A DNA stretch of 64,000 nt, taken from positions 434,001 to 498,000 of the forward strand of contig NZ_CANNDN010000002.1 in the NCBI RefSeq assembly GCF_947503465.1. The letters run 5' to 3'. This document shows, piece after piece, positions 25,699 through 33,961 of the stretch. The translations under genes and the position numbers were made by a program. Origin of the DNA: an uncultured Tateyamaria sp. (GTDB lineage Bacteria > Pseudomonadota > Alphaproteobacteria > Rhodobacterales > Rhodobacteraceae). Within the stretch, counting starts at the first letter, position 1, and each line of letters begins with the position of its first letter. The notes beneath the pieces are model-generated. The model worked only from the letters and a program-made list of their open reading frames with translations, was not told the origin of the DNA and made no database searches.

Positions 25699-27324
25699 TC
25701 AGACCCTCCCCAATGCGCGGTCCAGCGCTGCTGTCACATTGCCTGCATCAAAGTCCGCCCAGCGCGCAACCACGTGGTGATCGGGCCGGATCAGGTAAAC
25801 GGCGTGCGCCGCCTGCCCGAGATAGCGTGCCACCAAGGGCGGCGATGGGTCGGGAATGTGCAGAGCCGATATCATAGGATCGATCCCATCGGTCGTCAGG
25901 TCCGCGATCCCAAGGGCCAGCAGCGTGAATCCGTGACCCACATGGTCCAGAAGAAACCCGTCCCCGACAGGCGCATCCGGACACGCAGCGCCGGGCCGGG
26001 TGACGGGGGGGCCGCCCTGCAACATGTCCTCCGAAAAATGCGCAAATCCGTCATAGGTGCACGGCACCGACAAACGGCCCGAGTTCACCAATGGGCGCGC
26101 GAACGGGTGCTTTTGCGCAAGCTGCAGAACCGCGTTGCGAAACGTCTTTGACATGTCGGACTTGGGCGTCATGAAATCCGTGGCCCGGGTCGAATTCAGG
26201 ATGTTCTCATCCGCGGCAAAGCTGCGTTCGGCATCGTAGCTGTCCAGCAGGCGCCGCGCGGCATGCCCCTTGATCACGTAGTCCAGCTTCCAGGCCAGGT
26301 TCTCTGCATCCTGCATCCCCGAATTGGCACCGCGCGCCCCGAAGGGCGACACCTGATGCGCTGAATCGCCCGCGAAAAAGACACGGCCATGGCGAAAACT
26401 CCGCATCCTGCGGCATTGGAACGTGTAGATGGAGGTCCACACCAGATCATAGTCGGGAACCTCGCCCGTTTGACTGGACAGCATGGCGTCAACCCGTGTC
26501 CGGATCCGGTCCGGGTCCAGTTCCCTGGCGCGGTCAATGTCCCAACCCAGCTGAAAGTCGATCCGCCAGACATCATCCGGTTGCTTGTGCAGCAGCGCCG
26601 ACGCGCCCCCTGTCTTGAACGGCGGGTCGAACCAGAACCACCGTTCGGTGGGGAAATCGGCCGTCATACGGACGTCAGCGATCAGAAAGTTGTCCTCGAA
26701 CACCCGACCGTCGAATTCCAGACCCATCATCGTGCGGATGGGCGACCGTGCCCCGTCGCACGCAATCAGCCAATCCGCGTCGATCCGGTACGGTCCATCC
26801 GGTGTTTCAACATCCAGCCTGACGCCGGTGTCCGCGTCCGCCATCCCGACCACGGCGTTCCGTCCACGCACCTCAATCGGCGCGCCCCTGGCCTGTGCGG
26901 CCCGGATCCCGTCAAACAGGTATGTCTCGAAATAGGGCTGTTGCAGGTTGATGAAGGCCGGGTTCCTGTGTCCATCCTCCGGCAGCAGGTTGAATTCAAA
27001 CACCTTCGCCGTGTCGTGGAACACCTTGCCCACATTCCACACGATCCCCTTGTCGACCATGGGTGCCGCCACGCCCAGCCGATGTGCAATGTCGAGCGTG
27101 CGCTTGGCAAAGCAGATCGCCTTCGACCCCGTGCCGGGCCCGTCATGGTCATCCAGAACCAGCACCGGCGTGCCGCGCTGTCCAAGGTCAAGGGCCAGGC
27201 CCAGCCCGACCGGCCCCCCGCCCACGATGACCACCGGGTGCCGCGACGGCACATCGCTGTCCTGTGCCGCGACACGTTCATAGGGGTATAGCTTGAAAAC
27301 CGTGTCGTAGCGTGTGGCTGGCAT
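25699..27324 (-). CDS. FAD-dependent aromatic monooxygenase (MhpA/PobA-type)
   Basis: Class A flavoprotein hydroxylase of 541 residues. GxGxxG motif (VIVGGGPVGLGLALDLGQRG), DG motif (IACDGARSPIRTMMG) and GD motif (FFAGDSAHQVSPFGARGANSG) are in the expected order. I start at MPATRYDT, 5 bp after GAGAGG. It follows the metallo-hydrolase gene and precedes DUF2783 in the hmgA operon. The likely reaction is NAD(P)H-dependent ring hydroxylation of a phenolic acid; linkage to homogentisate dioxygenase suggests a hydroxyphenylacetate-type or related substrate. The common label 3-(3-hydroxyphenyl)propionate hydroxylase should not be taken literally. Confidence 0.9.
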   Translation of the reverse strand: MPATRYDTVFKLYPYERVAAQDSDVPSRHPVVIVGGGPVGLGLALDLGQRGTPVLVLDDHDGPGTGSKAICFAKRTLDIAHRLGVAAPMVDKGIVWNVGKVFHDTAKVFEFNLLPEDGHRNPAFINLQQPYFETYLFDGIRAAQARGAPIEVRGRNAVVGMADADTGVRLDVETPDGPYRIDADWLIACDGARSPIRTMMGLEFDGRVFEDNFLIADVRMTADFPTERWFWFDPPFKTGGASALLHKQPDDVWRIDFQLGWDIDRARELDPDRIRTRVDAMLSSQTGEVPDYDLVWTSIYTFQCRRMRSFRHGRVFFAGDSAHQVSPFGARGANSGMQDAENLAWKLDYVIKGHAARRLLDSYDAERSFAADENILNSTRATDFMTPKSDMSKTFRNAVLQLAQKHPFARPLVNSGRLSVPCTYDGFAHFSEDMLQGGPPVTRPGAACPDAPVGDGFLLDHVGHGFTLLALGIADLTTDGIDPMISALHIPDPSPPLVARYLGQAAHAVYLIRPDHHVVARWADFDAGNVTAALDRALGRV

Positions 27325-27347
27325 TCCGACCTCTCTCGACATGTTGA

Positions 27348-28298
27348 TCAGCCTTGCAGGGCGTCCCACATTTCGATGTCGCGCTGTGCGGTCCAGATCC
27401 GTGGGTGGGCAATTCCGCGCGCCTCGTCATAGGCGCGCGCGACGTTGAACGGCAGGCAGTGCTCGTAAATGGCATAATCCTTGAACTTGGGGTCGCATTC
27501 GGCGCGCACGGCATCCCATGCGTCCCTGAGGCTGCCACCGGACACAGCGACCCTGGCCGCGGGCCTGTAGGTGCTTTGAACGAAGTCGCGCGTGCTTTCG
27601 ATCGCGCGCTCGACCGCCTCGCGCCCGATGAGGGCCCCGCCGCGCCCGGGGGCGATGGCGTCCGCCTCATAGGCCCGGATCGCATCCAGCGTCGTGCCCC
27701 AATCGGCAAAGTGACCGTCGCCGCAATAACATGCCGACCGGTCTTCGACGATGTCGCCGGTGAACAGCACGTTCTGGTCCGGCACATGCACCACCGCATC
27801 ACCAGCCGTATGGGCCCGCCCGACATGTTTGATGTCCACACGCCGGTTGCCCAGATAGACGGTCATGCCGTGACTGAAGGTCGTGGTCGGATAGGTCAGG
27901 CCCGGAATGCTCTCATGCCCTTCGAACAGGCGGGGAAAGCGTTGGAATTCGCTGTCCCAATCCTCTTGCCCCCGTTCCATCACCATCGCGCGTGCGGCAT
28001 CCGACATGATGATCTGTGACGCGCCAAAGGCCGACGCGCCCAGGACCCGGACGGCGTGGTAGTGGGTCAGGACCACATGGGTGATCGGCTTGTCCGTCAC
28101 CTCGCGCACTTTCTCGATTACCTTGCTGGCCAGGCGGGGCGTGGCCTGTGCCTCGATGATCATCACGCTGTCATCGCCAATGATCACACCCGAATTCGGA
28201 TCCCCCTCGGCGGTAAAGGCCCAAAGCCCCTTGCCGACCTCGTCAAAGGAAATCGTCTTTTCTGTCATGTCCCCCTGCGAGGCAAAAGCTTTTCCCAT
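27348..28298 (-). CDS. MBL-fold metallo-hydrolase with altered metal motif
   Basis: Metallo-beta-lactamase-fold protein of 316 residues; start MGKAFASQ after GGGAGAG. The HxHxDH motif is changed to THYHAVRVLGA, keeping two histidines but lacking the Asp-His pair; later ligands GRAHTAGDAVVHV and FTGDIVED are present. It sits between hmgA and the FAD monooxygenase. A thioesterase or lactonase-like role in aromatic degradation is plausible. The altered motif suggests a mononuclear or atypical metal site. Confidence 0.88.
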   Translation of the reverse strand: MGKAFASQGDMTEKTISFDEVGKGLWAFTAEGDPNSGVIIGDDSVMIIEAQATPRLASKVIEKVREVTDKPITHVVLTHYHAVRVLGASAFGASQIIMSDAARAMVMERGQEDWDSEFQRFPRLFEGHESIPGLTYPTTTFSHGMTVYLGNRRVDIKHVGRAHTAGDAVVHVPDQNVLFTGDIVEDRSACYCGDGHFADWGTTLDAIRAYEADAIAPGRGGALIGREAVERAIESTRDFVQSTYRPAARVAVSGGSLRDAWDAVRAECDPKFKDYAIYEHCLPFNVARAYDEARGIAHPRIWTAQRDIEMWDALQG

Positions 28299-28391
28299 TC
28301 TACTCTCCCTTGATCGGGTCGTGGCCCGCATCGGTTGTTGTGTGGTGCCGTGCGGGCGCGCCGCGTGCAGTCGTGGCAGCCGCCGTGGTCG

Positions 28392-29747
28392 CTACTTCTT
28401 GCCGGGCGTGCCGTCGAATTTCTTGTCCAGTGACGCCCAGCAGTCGATGTAATCGTCCTGCAGCGGTGCCTCCTGCGCCGCGAATTGCGTCAGATGCTGC
28501 GGAAAGCGGGTTTCGAACATGAACGACATGGTCTGATCCAGCTTGTCCGGCCCCAGATTTGCGTTCGAGGCGCGTTCAAACGCATCCCGATCCGGACCAT
28601 GAGGCAGCATCATGTTGTGCAGGCTCATTCCGCCGGGCACGAACCCCTGTGGTTTGGCATCATACTGGCCATAGATGTTGCCCATCAGTTCGGACATCAC
28701 GTTCTTATGGTACCATGGCGGGCGGAACGTATCCTCGGCCACCAGCCAGCGTTCGCGAAACAGGACAAAGTCGATATTGGCCACACCCGGTTGCCCCGAT
28801 GGCGCCGAGAGCACGGTAAAGATCGACGGATCGGGATGGTCGAACAGGATGGCGCCCACCGGGCAATAGGTCTTGAGGTCATATTTGCTGGGCGCGTAGT
28901 TGCCGTGCCATGCGACGACATCCAGCGGCGAATGCCCAATCCGTGTCTCGTGAAACTGACCGCACCACTTGACCGTGACGGTAGACGGAACATCGCGATC
29001 CTCGAAGGCGGCGACCGGGGTCTTGAAGTCGCGCGGGTTCGCCATGCAATTGGCCCCGATGGGGCCACGATCCGGCAGGTCGAATGCCTGGCCATAGTTT
29101 TCGCACACGAACCCGCGGCACGGACCCTCCAGGACCTCCACCCGGTACACCAGCCCGCGCGGGATGATCGCGATGTCCTGCGGGGCAACGTCGATCACGC
29201 CCAGCTCGGTGGCAAACCGCAGACGGCCCTGTTGCGGGACAACCAGTAATTCGCTGTCGGCCGAATAGAAATAGGCATCCACCATGCTGTCGGTGACAAG
29301 GTAGATATGGCTGGCCATGCCGACCTGTGTGTTGACGTCCCCCGCCGTGGTCATCGTCCGCATGCCGGTCAACCAGGTCAGCGGCGCGCCCGTGTGTTCG
29401 ACCGGGTCCCAACGGTACTGGCCCAGCGACACGATCCCGCCCACGACATGCGGGGCCGTTTTCCAATGCGGCAGGTCTATTTGGTTGAACCGATGCGTGT
29501 GCTTGACAGATGGCCTGATCCGGTAACACCAGGTCCGTTCCGGGCCGGGTTGTGTAAAGGCCGTCCCCGACAGTTGTTCACCATAAAGCCCGTAGTTGCA
29601 CTTTTGCGGGCTGTTCATGCCCTGCGGCAATGCACCCGGCAGGGCTTCGGTCTCGAAATCGTTGGCCCAGCCGGGCATGTACCCCTCGTGGGTGCCGGTC
29701 ATGTTCGGCGCGCGCTTCAGTCCGGAAATCAACACATCCTGATTCAT
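28392..29747 (-). CDS. hmgA: homogentisate 1,2-dioxygenase
   Basis: Cupin-fold ring-cleavage dioxygenase of 451 residues, converting homogentisate to maleylacetoacetate in tyrosine/phenylalanine catabolism. The iron ligands of the family align as H347 (WYHKN), E353 (SELMGN) and H383 (LPHGPD), with the same spacing as in the human enzyme. The N-terminus ([20 protein letters not shown]) is diagnostic. First gene of a four-gene leftward operon. Maleylacetoacetate isomerase and fumarylacetoacetase are not in the window. Palindromes upstream suggest transcriptional control. Confidence 0.97.
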   Translation of the reverse strand: MNQDVLISGLKRAPNMTGTHEGYMPGWANDFETEALPGALPQGMNSPQKCNYGLYGEQLSGTAFTQPGPERTWCYRIRPSVKHTHRFNQIDLPHWKTAPHVVGGIVSLGQYRWDPVEHTGAPLTWLTGMRTMTTAGDVNTQVGMASHIYLVTDSMVDAYFYSADSELLVVPQQGRLRFATELGVIDVAPQDIAIIPRGLVYRVEVLEGPCRGFVCENYGQAFDLPDRGPIGANCMANPRDFKTPVAAFEDRDVPSTVTVKWCGQFHETRIGHSPLDVVAWHGNYAPSKYDLKTYCPVGAILFDHPDPSIFTVLSAPSGQPGVANIDFVLFRERWLVAEDTFRPPWYHKNVMSELMGNIYGQYDAKPQGFVPGGMSLHNMMLPHGPDRDAFERASNANLGPDKLDQTMSFMFETRFPQHLTQFAAQEAPLQDDYIDCWASLDKKFDGTPGKK

Positions 29748-29776
29748 GGTTCAGCCCTTTCTGTCGGTCTTCCCTA

Positions 29777-29796
29777 TTAGTTGGATTTGTAACTAA
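29777..29796. promoter_or_regulatory. inverted repeat upstream of hmgA (operator candidate)
   Basis: Arms TTAGTT and AACTAA with an 8-base spacer lie 30-49 bp upstream of the hmgA start codon. TAATAG overlapping one arm on the minus strand could be a -10 element. Spacing and symmetry are compatible with a MarR-type or similar dimeric repressor. Confidence 0.4.
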
Positions 29797-29842
29797 CAAC
29801 TGAAAACCGGGCTGTACCTATGCCGGGGACAGGATGTTCTAC

Positions 29843-29877
29843 ATGCAATCATTTCCATAAATTGATTGCATACAATC
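29843..29877. promoter_or_regulatory. overlapping palindromes between hmgA and the DUF983 gene
   Basis: ATGCAATCA (29843-29851) and TGATTGCAT (29863-29871) form 9-bp arms with an 11-base spacer. The right arm also belongs to GATTG-CATA-CAATC (29864-29877). The TTGxATxCAA-like core resembles GntR (FCD/FadR-type) operators. It could serve either divergent gene. Confidence 0.4.
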
Positions 29878-29924
29878 CTTCCGGTCATATATGCACTGCA
29901 CGTGTCTTGCGATGGAGATGTGCG

Positions 29925-30305
29925 ATGACCGATGTTGCCAGCACCGCGCCAGCCGAGCGGGCGCTCAAACCCGCCCTGTTCAACGGTATGCGCCTGAAAT
30001 GCCCAAAATGCGGACGCGGCCGCCTGCTGCATTCCTATCTGAAGGTGAACGAACACTGCGACACGTGCCAAGAGGACCTGCGCCCGCAGCGTGCCGATGA
30101 TGGCCCCGCCTACCTGACCATCCTGCTTGTCGGCCACATCATGGGCTTTGTCCTGCACTTTGCGTACACGGCGTTCCGCCCCGAACCGCTGACACTGGCC
30201 CTTGTGCTGTCGGCGGTCGCGGTGGCATCGACACTGTTCCTGTTGCCCCGGATGAAGGGGCTTGTTGTTGCCTATCAATGGTCAAAACGGATGCACGGAT
30301 TCTAG
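29925..30305 (+). CDS. DUF983 membrane protein
   Basis: Protein of 126 residues. Start at ATG 29925 with GGAG 7 bp upstream. An N-terminal zinc-ribbon-like pair (CPKCGRGRLLHSYLKVNEHC and CDTC) precedes two membrane helices (about 65-85 and 88-110), the standard DUF983 layout. Family members are often found near cytochrome oxidase assembly genes, which is not the case here. Function is unknown; it faces a GNAT gene tail to tail. Confidence 0.9.
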   Translation: MTDVASTAPAERALKPALFNGMRLKCPKCGRGRLLHSYLKVNEHCDTCQEDLRPQRADDGPAYLTILLVGHIMGFVLHFAYTAFRPEPLTLALVLSAVAVASTLFLLPRMKGLVVAYQWSKRMHGF

Positions 30306-30351
30306 GTCGGGCGGTGTCGTTCGGCGGCGACTGGCAGGCATCCGGTTTCCG

Positions 30352-30873
30352 CTATCGCGGCGTCTCAAGCCGGTACTTCAGAAAGTCGCAGCCGTCATGG
30401 CGCACGCGTCCGACAAACGCAGCGCCCAGTCGCTCCAAAGCCTTCAGTCGGGTACGTGACGGCGGCAACAGGAACGTGACGAACGGAATGCGCTGGTCCG
30501 CCCGCGCGCAGGCCATCGCCAGATGTGCGATCCGTATGCCAAGCCCGAAGGCGTCCGGCTTCAAGACCAGTCCAAAGTCCCATTCGGCACCCTCTTTCTG
30601 AAAGCCTCCCCACCCGACATAGGCGCCACCCGCCAGAAAGGCCCAGTGGCCGAGGCCGTCGCGCTGCCAAAATGCCTCTTTCATGTCCACAAACCGTTTG
30701 GCCTTGGCGTGGTCCCACGCCGACGTCAGCAAGGGCATGTGCGCGGCCACGCGCGGGTCGGACATATGGGCGGCAATCTCGTCACAGGACACCGTCGACA
30801 GCCGCGCAAAAGTGATCGTGGCGCTCATCGCCTTGCCCGGTCGCGCAGAGTGATCATCACGCAGGGGCGACAT
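30352..30873 (-). CDS. GNAT-family N-acetyltransferase
   Basis: Acetyltransferase of 173 residues (or 158 if starting at MSATITFARL, 30828). The middle shows GHWAFLAGGAYVGWGGFQ as the central beta strands, followed by FGLGIRIAHLAMACA in the acetyl-CoA-binding region, where the usual Q/RxxGxG/A loop is modified. The C-terminal RLKALERLGAAFVGR fits the RimJ-like branch. No substrate can be assigned. Convergent with the DUF983 gene. Confidence 0.8.
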   Translation of the reverse strand: MSPLRDDHSARPGKAMSATITFARLSTVSCDEIAAHMSDPRVAAHMPLLTSAWDHAKAKRFVDMKEAFWQRDGLGHWAFLAGGAYVGWGGFQKEGAEWDFGLVLKPDAFGLGIRIAHLAMACARADQRIPFVTFLLPPSRTRLKALERLGAAFVGRVRHDGCDFLKYRLETPR

Positions 30874-30903
30874 CGCGGCACCTTCGTCCTTTGGCCGTGG
30901 GCG

Positions 30904-31362
30904 TCAGACAATACGCTGTTCCAGTTCCCTGGGGTCATCGACCCTGGCGGTCCAGAACTGCACCGCTCCGTCCGGCAACTGATCCAGGACACGGTCAAGG
31001 CTGCGTTGATCGACATGGCGGCGCAGGGCCCAGGCCGTGGCCTCGATGGCATTGTCCGGCGTCAGATTGTGATCCTTGCGCACGCGCTGCGCCTCGCGGG
31101 TCAGCTGTTCAAGGCTGGCAAAGGGAACGGGCGCCGCCTCGGGGTTCCAGCGATATACGAAGATGGCACGCGGAACAGATGGCAGCACATCGGCAAACAT
31201 CATCACCTGTGTCGGCGTCAGCCGTCGCCGGAACACCTGAAACACGGCATCAACGGCGGTATAGGTGCTGTTGTCCGACACCAGGCTCATCCGCTCCTTG
31301 GCATCGCCAAGAAAGGACCGAAACTCCCTTGTCGCATGGCGATAGGTCCAGGGCATCGGCAT
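30904..31362 (-). CDS. DUF2267 domain protein
   Basis: Protein of 152 residues. Sequence such as AVDAVFQVFRRRLTPTQVMMFADVLPSVPRAIFVYRW matches DUF2267, an all-helical family of unknown function found in stress-associated and heavy-metal-associated gene neighbourhoods. No signal or membrane segment. The start MPMPWTYRHATREF is chosen because the family domain begins there; an earlier in-frame ATG at 31413 would add 17 residues without recognisable content. Confidence 0.82.
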   Translation of the reverse strand: MPMPWTYRHATREFRSFLGDAKERMSLVSDNSTYTAVDAVFQVFRRRLTPTQVMMFADVLPSVPRAIFVYRWNPEAAPVPFASLEQLTREAQRVRKDHNLTPDNAIEATAWALRRHVDQRSLDRVLDQLPDGAVQFWTARVDDPRELEQRIV

Positions 31363-31486
31363 GGCACGGCATCCTTTTACGATTTGGTCAGACGCGGGCA
31401 GGCGCAGACGCATATCAATCTAGGAAGCAGGCAGCGCGTTTACCACATATATGGGCCCGGCAACCACACCGTCGACCCATTGGCGC

Positions 31487-31509
31487 ACCGGCACCGAACA
31501 GGTGCCGGT
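31487..31509 (-). terminator. stem-loop downstream of znuA
   Basis: Perfect 9-bp stem ACCGGCACC/GGTGCCGGT with a 5-base loop, 18 bp beyond the znuA stop codon. It lacks a T-run but is well placed to end the znuA transcript. Confidence 0.5.
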
Positions 31510-31527
31510 CACGACATGCCCGGGGTG

Positions 31528-32652
31528 TCAGAGACACTCGGCCAGGGTGGTGGCCATGTTTCTGATCAGCTGTGGATACAGGGCCGCGCCGGGTTCAAGG
31601 GCGGCCCCCAACGGATCGATGATCGCGGTATTGGCTTCGGTTCCGTCCAGAATGGTCTCGACCAGCCCGGCATTGAACTGCGGCTCTGCCAGAACGCAAT
31701 CCACACCCTCTTCGCGAATGCGGCCCTGCACCTCGGCCACGCGCGCCGGGCTTGGATCAGACGCATCGCTCAGCGAAATCGCACCGGACGCGGGAAAATC
31801 GAAATCCACCTCGAAATACTGGTATGCGTCGTGGAACACGACAAAGCTTCCGCCGCGGACGGGATCAAGCGTCGCAGTCACCTCGGCAGCCAGTGCCTGC
31901 ATGTCCTCCCGGGCGGCGGCTGCATTTGCAAAATAGCGGCCCGCGTTGTCGGGATCCGCCGCCGACAATTGCGCGGCAATGACATTCAGCCACGCGCCGG
32001 CATTCCGGGGGGACAGCCAGGCATGCGGATCATGCGCCCCGTGATCGTGCCCCGCATGATCGTCGTGCCCATGGTCGTCATGGCCGTGATCGTCGTGCTC
32101 GGCGTGTTTCTCGTCACCATGATCATCATGGGCATGGTCATCGTGGTTCGCGTGATCTTCATCGCCGTGATCGTCATGGCCATGGTCATCGTGTCCATCC
32201 GCGTCATGCTCTGCATGCTTTTCTTCACCATGGTCGTCGTGGCCGTGGTCATCATGGCCCGCGTGATCTTCATCGCCGTGATCATGCGCCTCGAACAACG
32301 CGCCTTCGCGGAAATCCAGAAGGGTCGTTCCATCCGCCTCCAGCAGGCTGGTCACCGCCGCGCCCGTCGCCAGCGTGTCGACTGCGCCCTCCATCCAGGG
32401 CGTCAGATCCTCGCCGATCCAGAACACAAGATCGGCATTCTGCAGGGCAGCGGCCTCGGACGGGCGCAAGCTGTATGCATGTGGGGATGCGCCGGGTTGA
32501 ACAATCAGGTCCGGCACGCCGACACCCTCCATGACCCGGGCCACAAGCGAATGTACCGGCGCAATATCAACGGCAACACGCGGCACCTCAGCCATGGCTG
32601 TTCCACCCATCAACATGGCGACAACAGAGAGGGACATGCGCGATCTGGACAT
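31528..32652 (-). CDS. znuA: zinc ABC transporter substrate-binding protein ZnuA with expanded His/Asp loop
   Basis: Periplasmic zinc binder (cluster A-I) of 374 residues with a Sec signal peptide (cleavage near AMA-EV). Ligand-type histidines occur in GASPHAY, DPHAWLSP and VFHDAYQYF, followed by a C-terminal NAGLVETI block. Residues about 121-210 form a charged loop with roughly 29 histidines and many aspartates, in near-repeats of HDDHG and EKHAEHD; most ZnuA loops are far shorter. It is transcribed divergently from zur-znuCB across a shared Zur box, so it should be induced by zinc starvation. Confidence 0.95.
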   Translation of the reverse strand: MSRSRMSLSVVAMLMGGTAMAEVPRVAVDIAPVHSLVARVMEGVGVPDLIVQPGASPHAYSLRPSEAAALQNADLVFWIGEDLTPWMEGAVDTLATGAAVTSLLEADGTTLLDFREGALFEAHDHGDEDHAGHDDHGHDDHGEEKHAEHDADGHDDHGHDDHGDEDHANHDDHAHDDHGDEKHAEHDDHGHDDHGHDDHAGHDHGAHDPHAWLSPRNAGAWLNVIAAQLSAADPDNAGRYFANAAAAREDMQALAAEVTATLDPVRGGSFVVFHDAYQYFEVDFDFPASGAISLSDASDPSPARVAEVQGRIREEGVDCVLAEPQFNAGLVETILDGTEANTAIIDPLGAALEPGAALYPQLIRNMATTLAECL

Positions 32653-32693
32653 TGTGATACCTATGTGATTTTATAACGTTTGTCGCTACATAA

Positions 32694-32710
32694 ATGATAT
32701 ATAATAACAT
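32694..32710. promoter_or_regulatory. Zur box between znuA and zur
   Basis: ATGATATATAATAACAT is a near-palindrome (7+3+7) fitting the proteobacterial Zur consensus of the ATGTTAT-n-ATAACAT type. It lies in the 77-bp gap between znuA and the proposed zur start, so one site can repress both directions. It overlaps an upstream in-frame zur ATG, supporting the downstream start. Confidence 0.7.
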
Positions 32711-32729
32711 GACAAGAGGCCTCCGACCC

Positions 32730-33227
32730 ATGTCCGCAGACGGTGCGACCCCCATCGGCTTTGAAAAACACGACCACAGGGCCTGTGTCGCCCAGGGCCT
32801 GGCCGAAGCAGAGGCACGCTGTGCCGAAAGCGGGCTGCGCCTGACACCGGTGCGGCGCAAGGTGCTGGAACTCCTGCTTCAGGAACACCGCGCGCTTGGG
32901 GCCTATGCGATTCTGGACATGCTGGGCGACGCAGGCTTCGGGTCACAGCCGCCGGTCGCCTATCGCGCGCTGGACTTTTTGGCCGAACACGGCTTCGTTC
33001 ACAAGATCGAACGGTTGAATGCCTTCGTCGCCTGCACGCATCCCGGCGAAACCCATTCGCCCGCGTTCATGATCTGCCGCCTGTGCGACGCCGTTGCCGA
33101 AGCGCAATCGCCGCCCGCAAAAGGCGCGCTTGGGGCGGCGGCGCGCGCAGTCGGGTTCCAGATCGAAAAGACAGTCATCGAAGCCGAAGGCATCTGCCCG
33201 GCCTGCGTGAACAAGGTCGACGTATGA
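32730..33227 (+). CDS. zur: zinc uptake regulator Zur (Fur family)
   Basis: Fur-family repressor of 165 residues. Winged helix around residues 30-90 (LTPVRRKVLELLLQEHRALGAYAILDML), then a dimerisation domain with structural-zinc cysteines CRLC and CPAC, and the histidine-containing CTHPGETHSPAF segment. Context with znuABC and a Zur box identifies Zur rather than Fur or Mur. I use ATG 32730 since the alternative at 32709 overlaps the operator. Its stop overlaps znuC (ATGA), making the regulator autoregulated with the transporter. Confidence 0.94.
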   Translation: MSADGATPIGFEKHDHRACVAQGLAEAEARCAESGLRLTPVRRKVLELLLQEHRALGAYAILDMLGDAGFGSQPPVAYRALDFLAEHGFVHKIERLNAFVACTHPGETHSPAFMICRLCDAVAEAQSPPAKGALGAAARAVGFQIEKTVIEAEGICPACVNKVDV

Positions 33228-33961
33228 ACCTGATCACCGTGAACGCCCTGAGCGTCGCCTACGGCGCAAACACCGTGCTGCACGATGTGGACCTGTGCGT
33301 GAAACCGGGCGAAATCGTCACCATCGTCGGCCCGAACGGATCAGGCAAGACCAGCCTGCTGCGCGCCGTTATTGGCGCCACCCGACCGACACGCGGCACG
33401 ATCGCGCTGAAAGACGGGCTGAAGATCGGCTATGTGCCGCAGCGCCTGCATATCGATCCGACCCTGCCCATCACCGTGGACCGGTTCATGCGCCTGACGG
33501 GCCGTGTGTCCAGATCCGCCTGCCGCGCGGCCCTGGACCGTGCGGGCGTGCCGGATCTGGAAAAACGGCAGATGTCGCACCTGTCCGGCGGCCAGTTTCA
33601 GCGTGTGCTTTTGGCGCGCGCGCTGATCAATCAGCCGGACATATTGCTGCTGGACGAGGCGACGCAGGGACTGGACCAGCGTGGGTCGGCGGCCTTTTAC
33701 CAGCAGATCGAACAGGTCCGGCGCGATACCGGCTGTGCCGTCTTGATGATCAGCCACGAATTGCACGTCGTCATGAGCGCCTCGGACCGGGTCGTCTGCC
33801 TGAACGGGCATGTCTGCTGCGAAGGCACCCCGGCCGTTGTCGCGTCCGCGCCCGAATATCGCGCGCTGTTCGGAACCGGGACCGGCGGCGCGCTGGCGCT
33901 GTACCGTCACGAACATGACCACGGCCATGATCACCCGCACAGCCACGAGGCCGCCGAATAA
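33224..33961 (+). CDS. znuC: zinc ABC transporter ATP-binding protein ZnuC
   Basis: ATPase of 245 residues. Walker A (GPNGSGKTS), signature (LSGGQFQRVLLARAL), Walker B (ILLLDEATQGLD) and H-loop (MISHELHVV) are intact. The LSGGQFQR and ATQGLD wording is typical of ZnuC. The C-terminus is a histidine-rich tail (HEHDHGHDHPHSHE), as in many ZnuC proteins, perhaps for zinc sensing or buffering. Coupled to zur upstream and to znuB downstream (TAATG). Confidence 0.96.
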   Translation: MNLITVNALSVAYGANTVLHDVDLCVKPGEIVTIVGPNGSGKTSLLRAVIGATRPTRGTIALKDGLKIGYVPQRLHIDPTLPITVDRFMRLTGRVSRSACRAALDRAGVPDLEKRQMSHLSGGQFQRVLLARALINQPDILLLDEATQGLDQRGSAAFYQQIEQVRRDTGCAVLMISHELHVVMSASDRVVCLNGHVCCEGTPAVVASAPEYRALFGTGTGGALALYRHEHDHGHDHPHSHEAAE

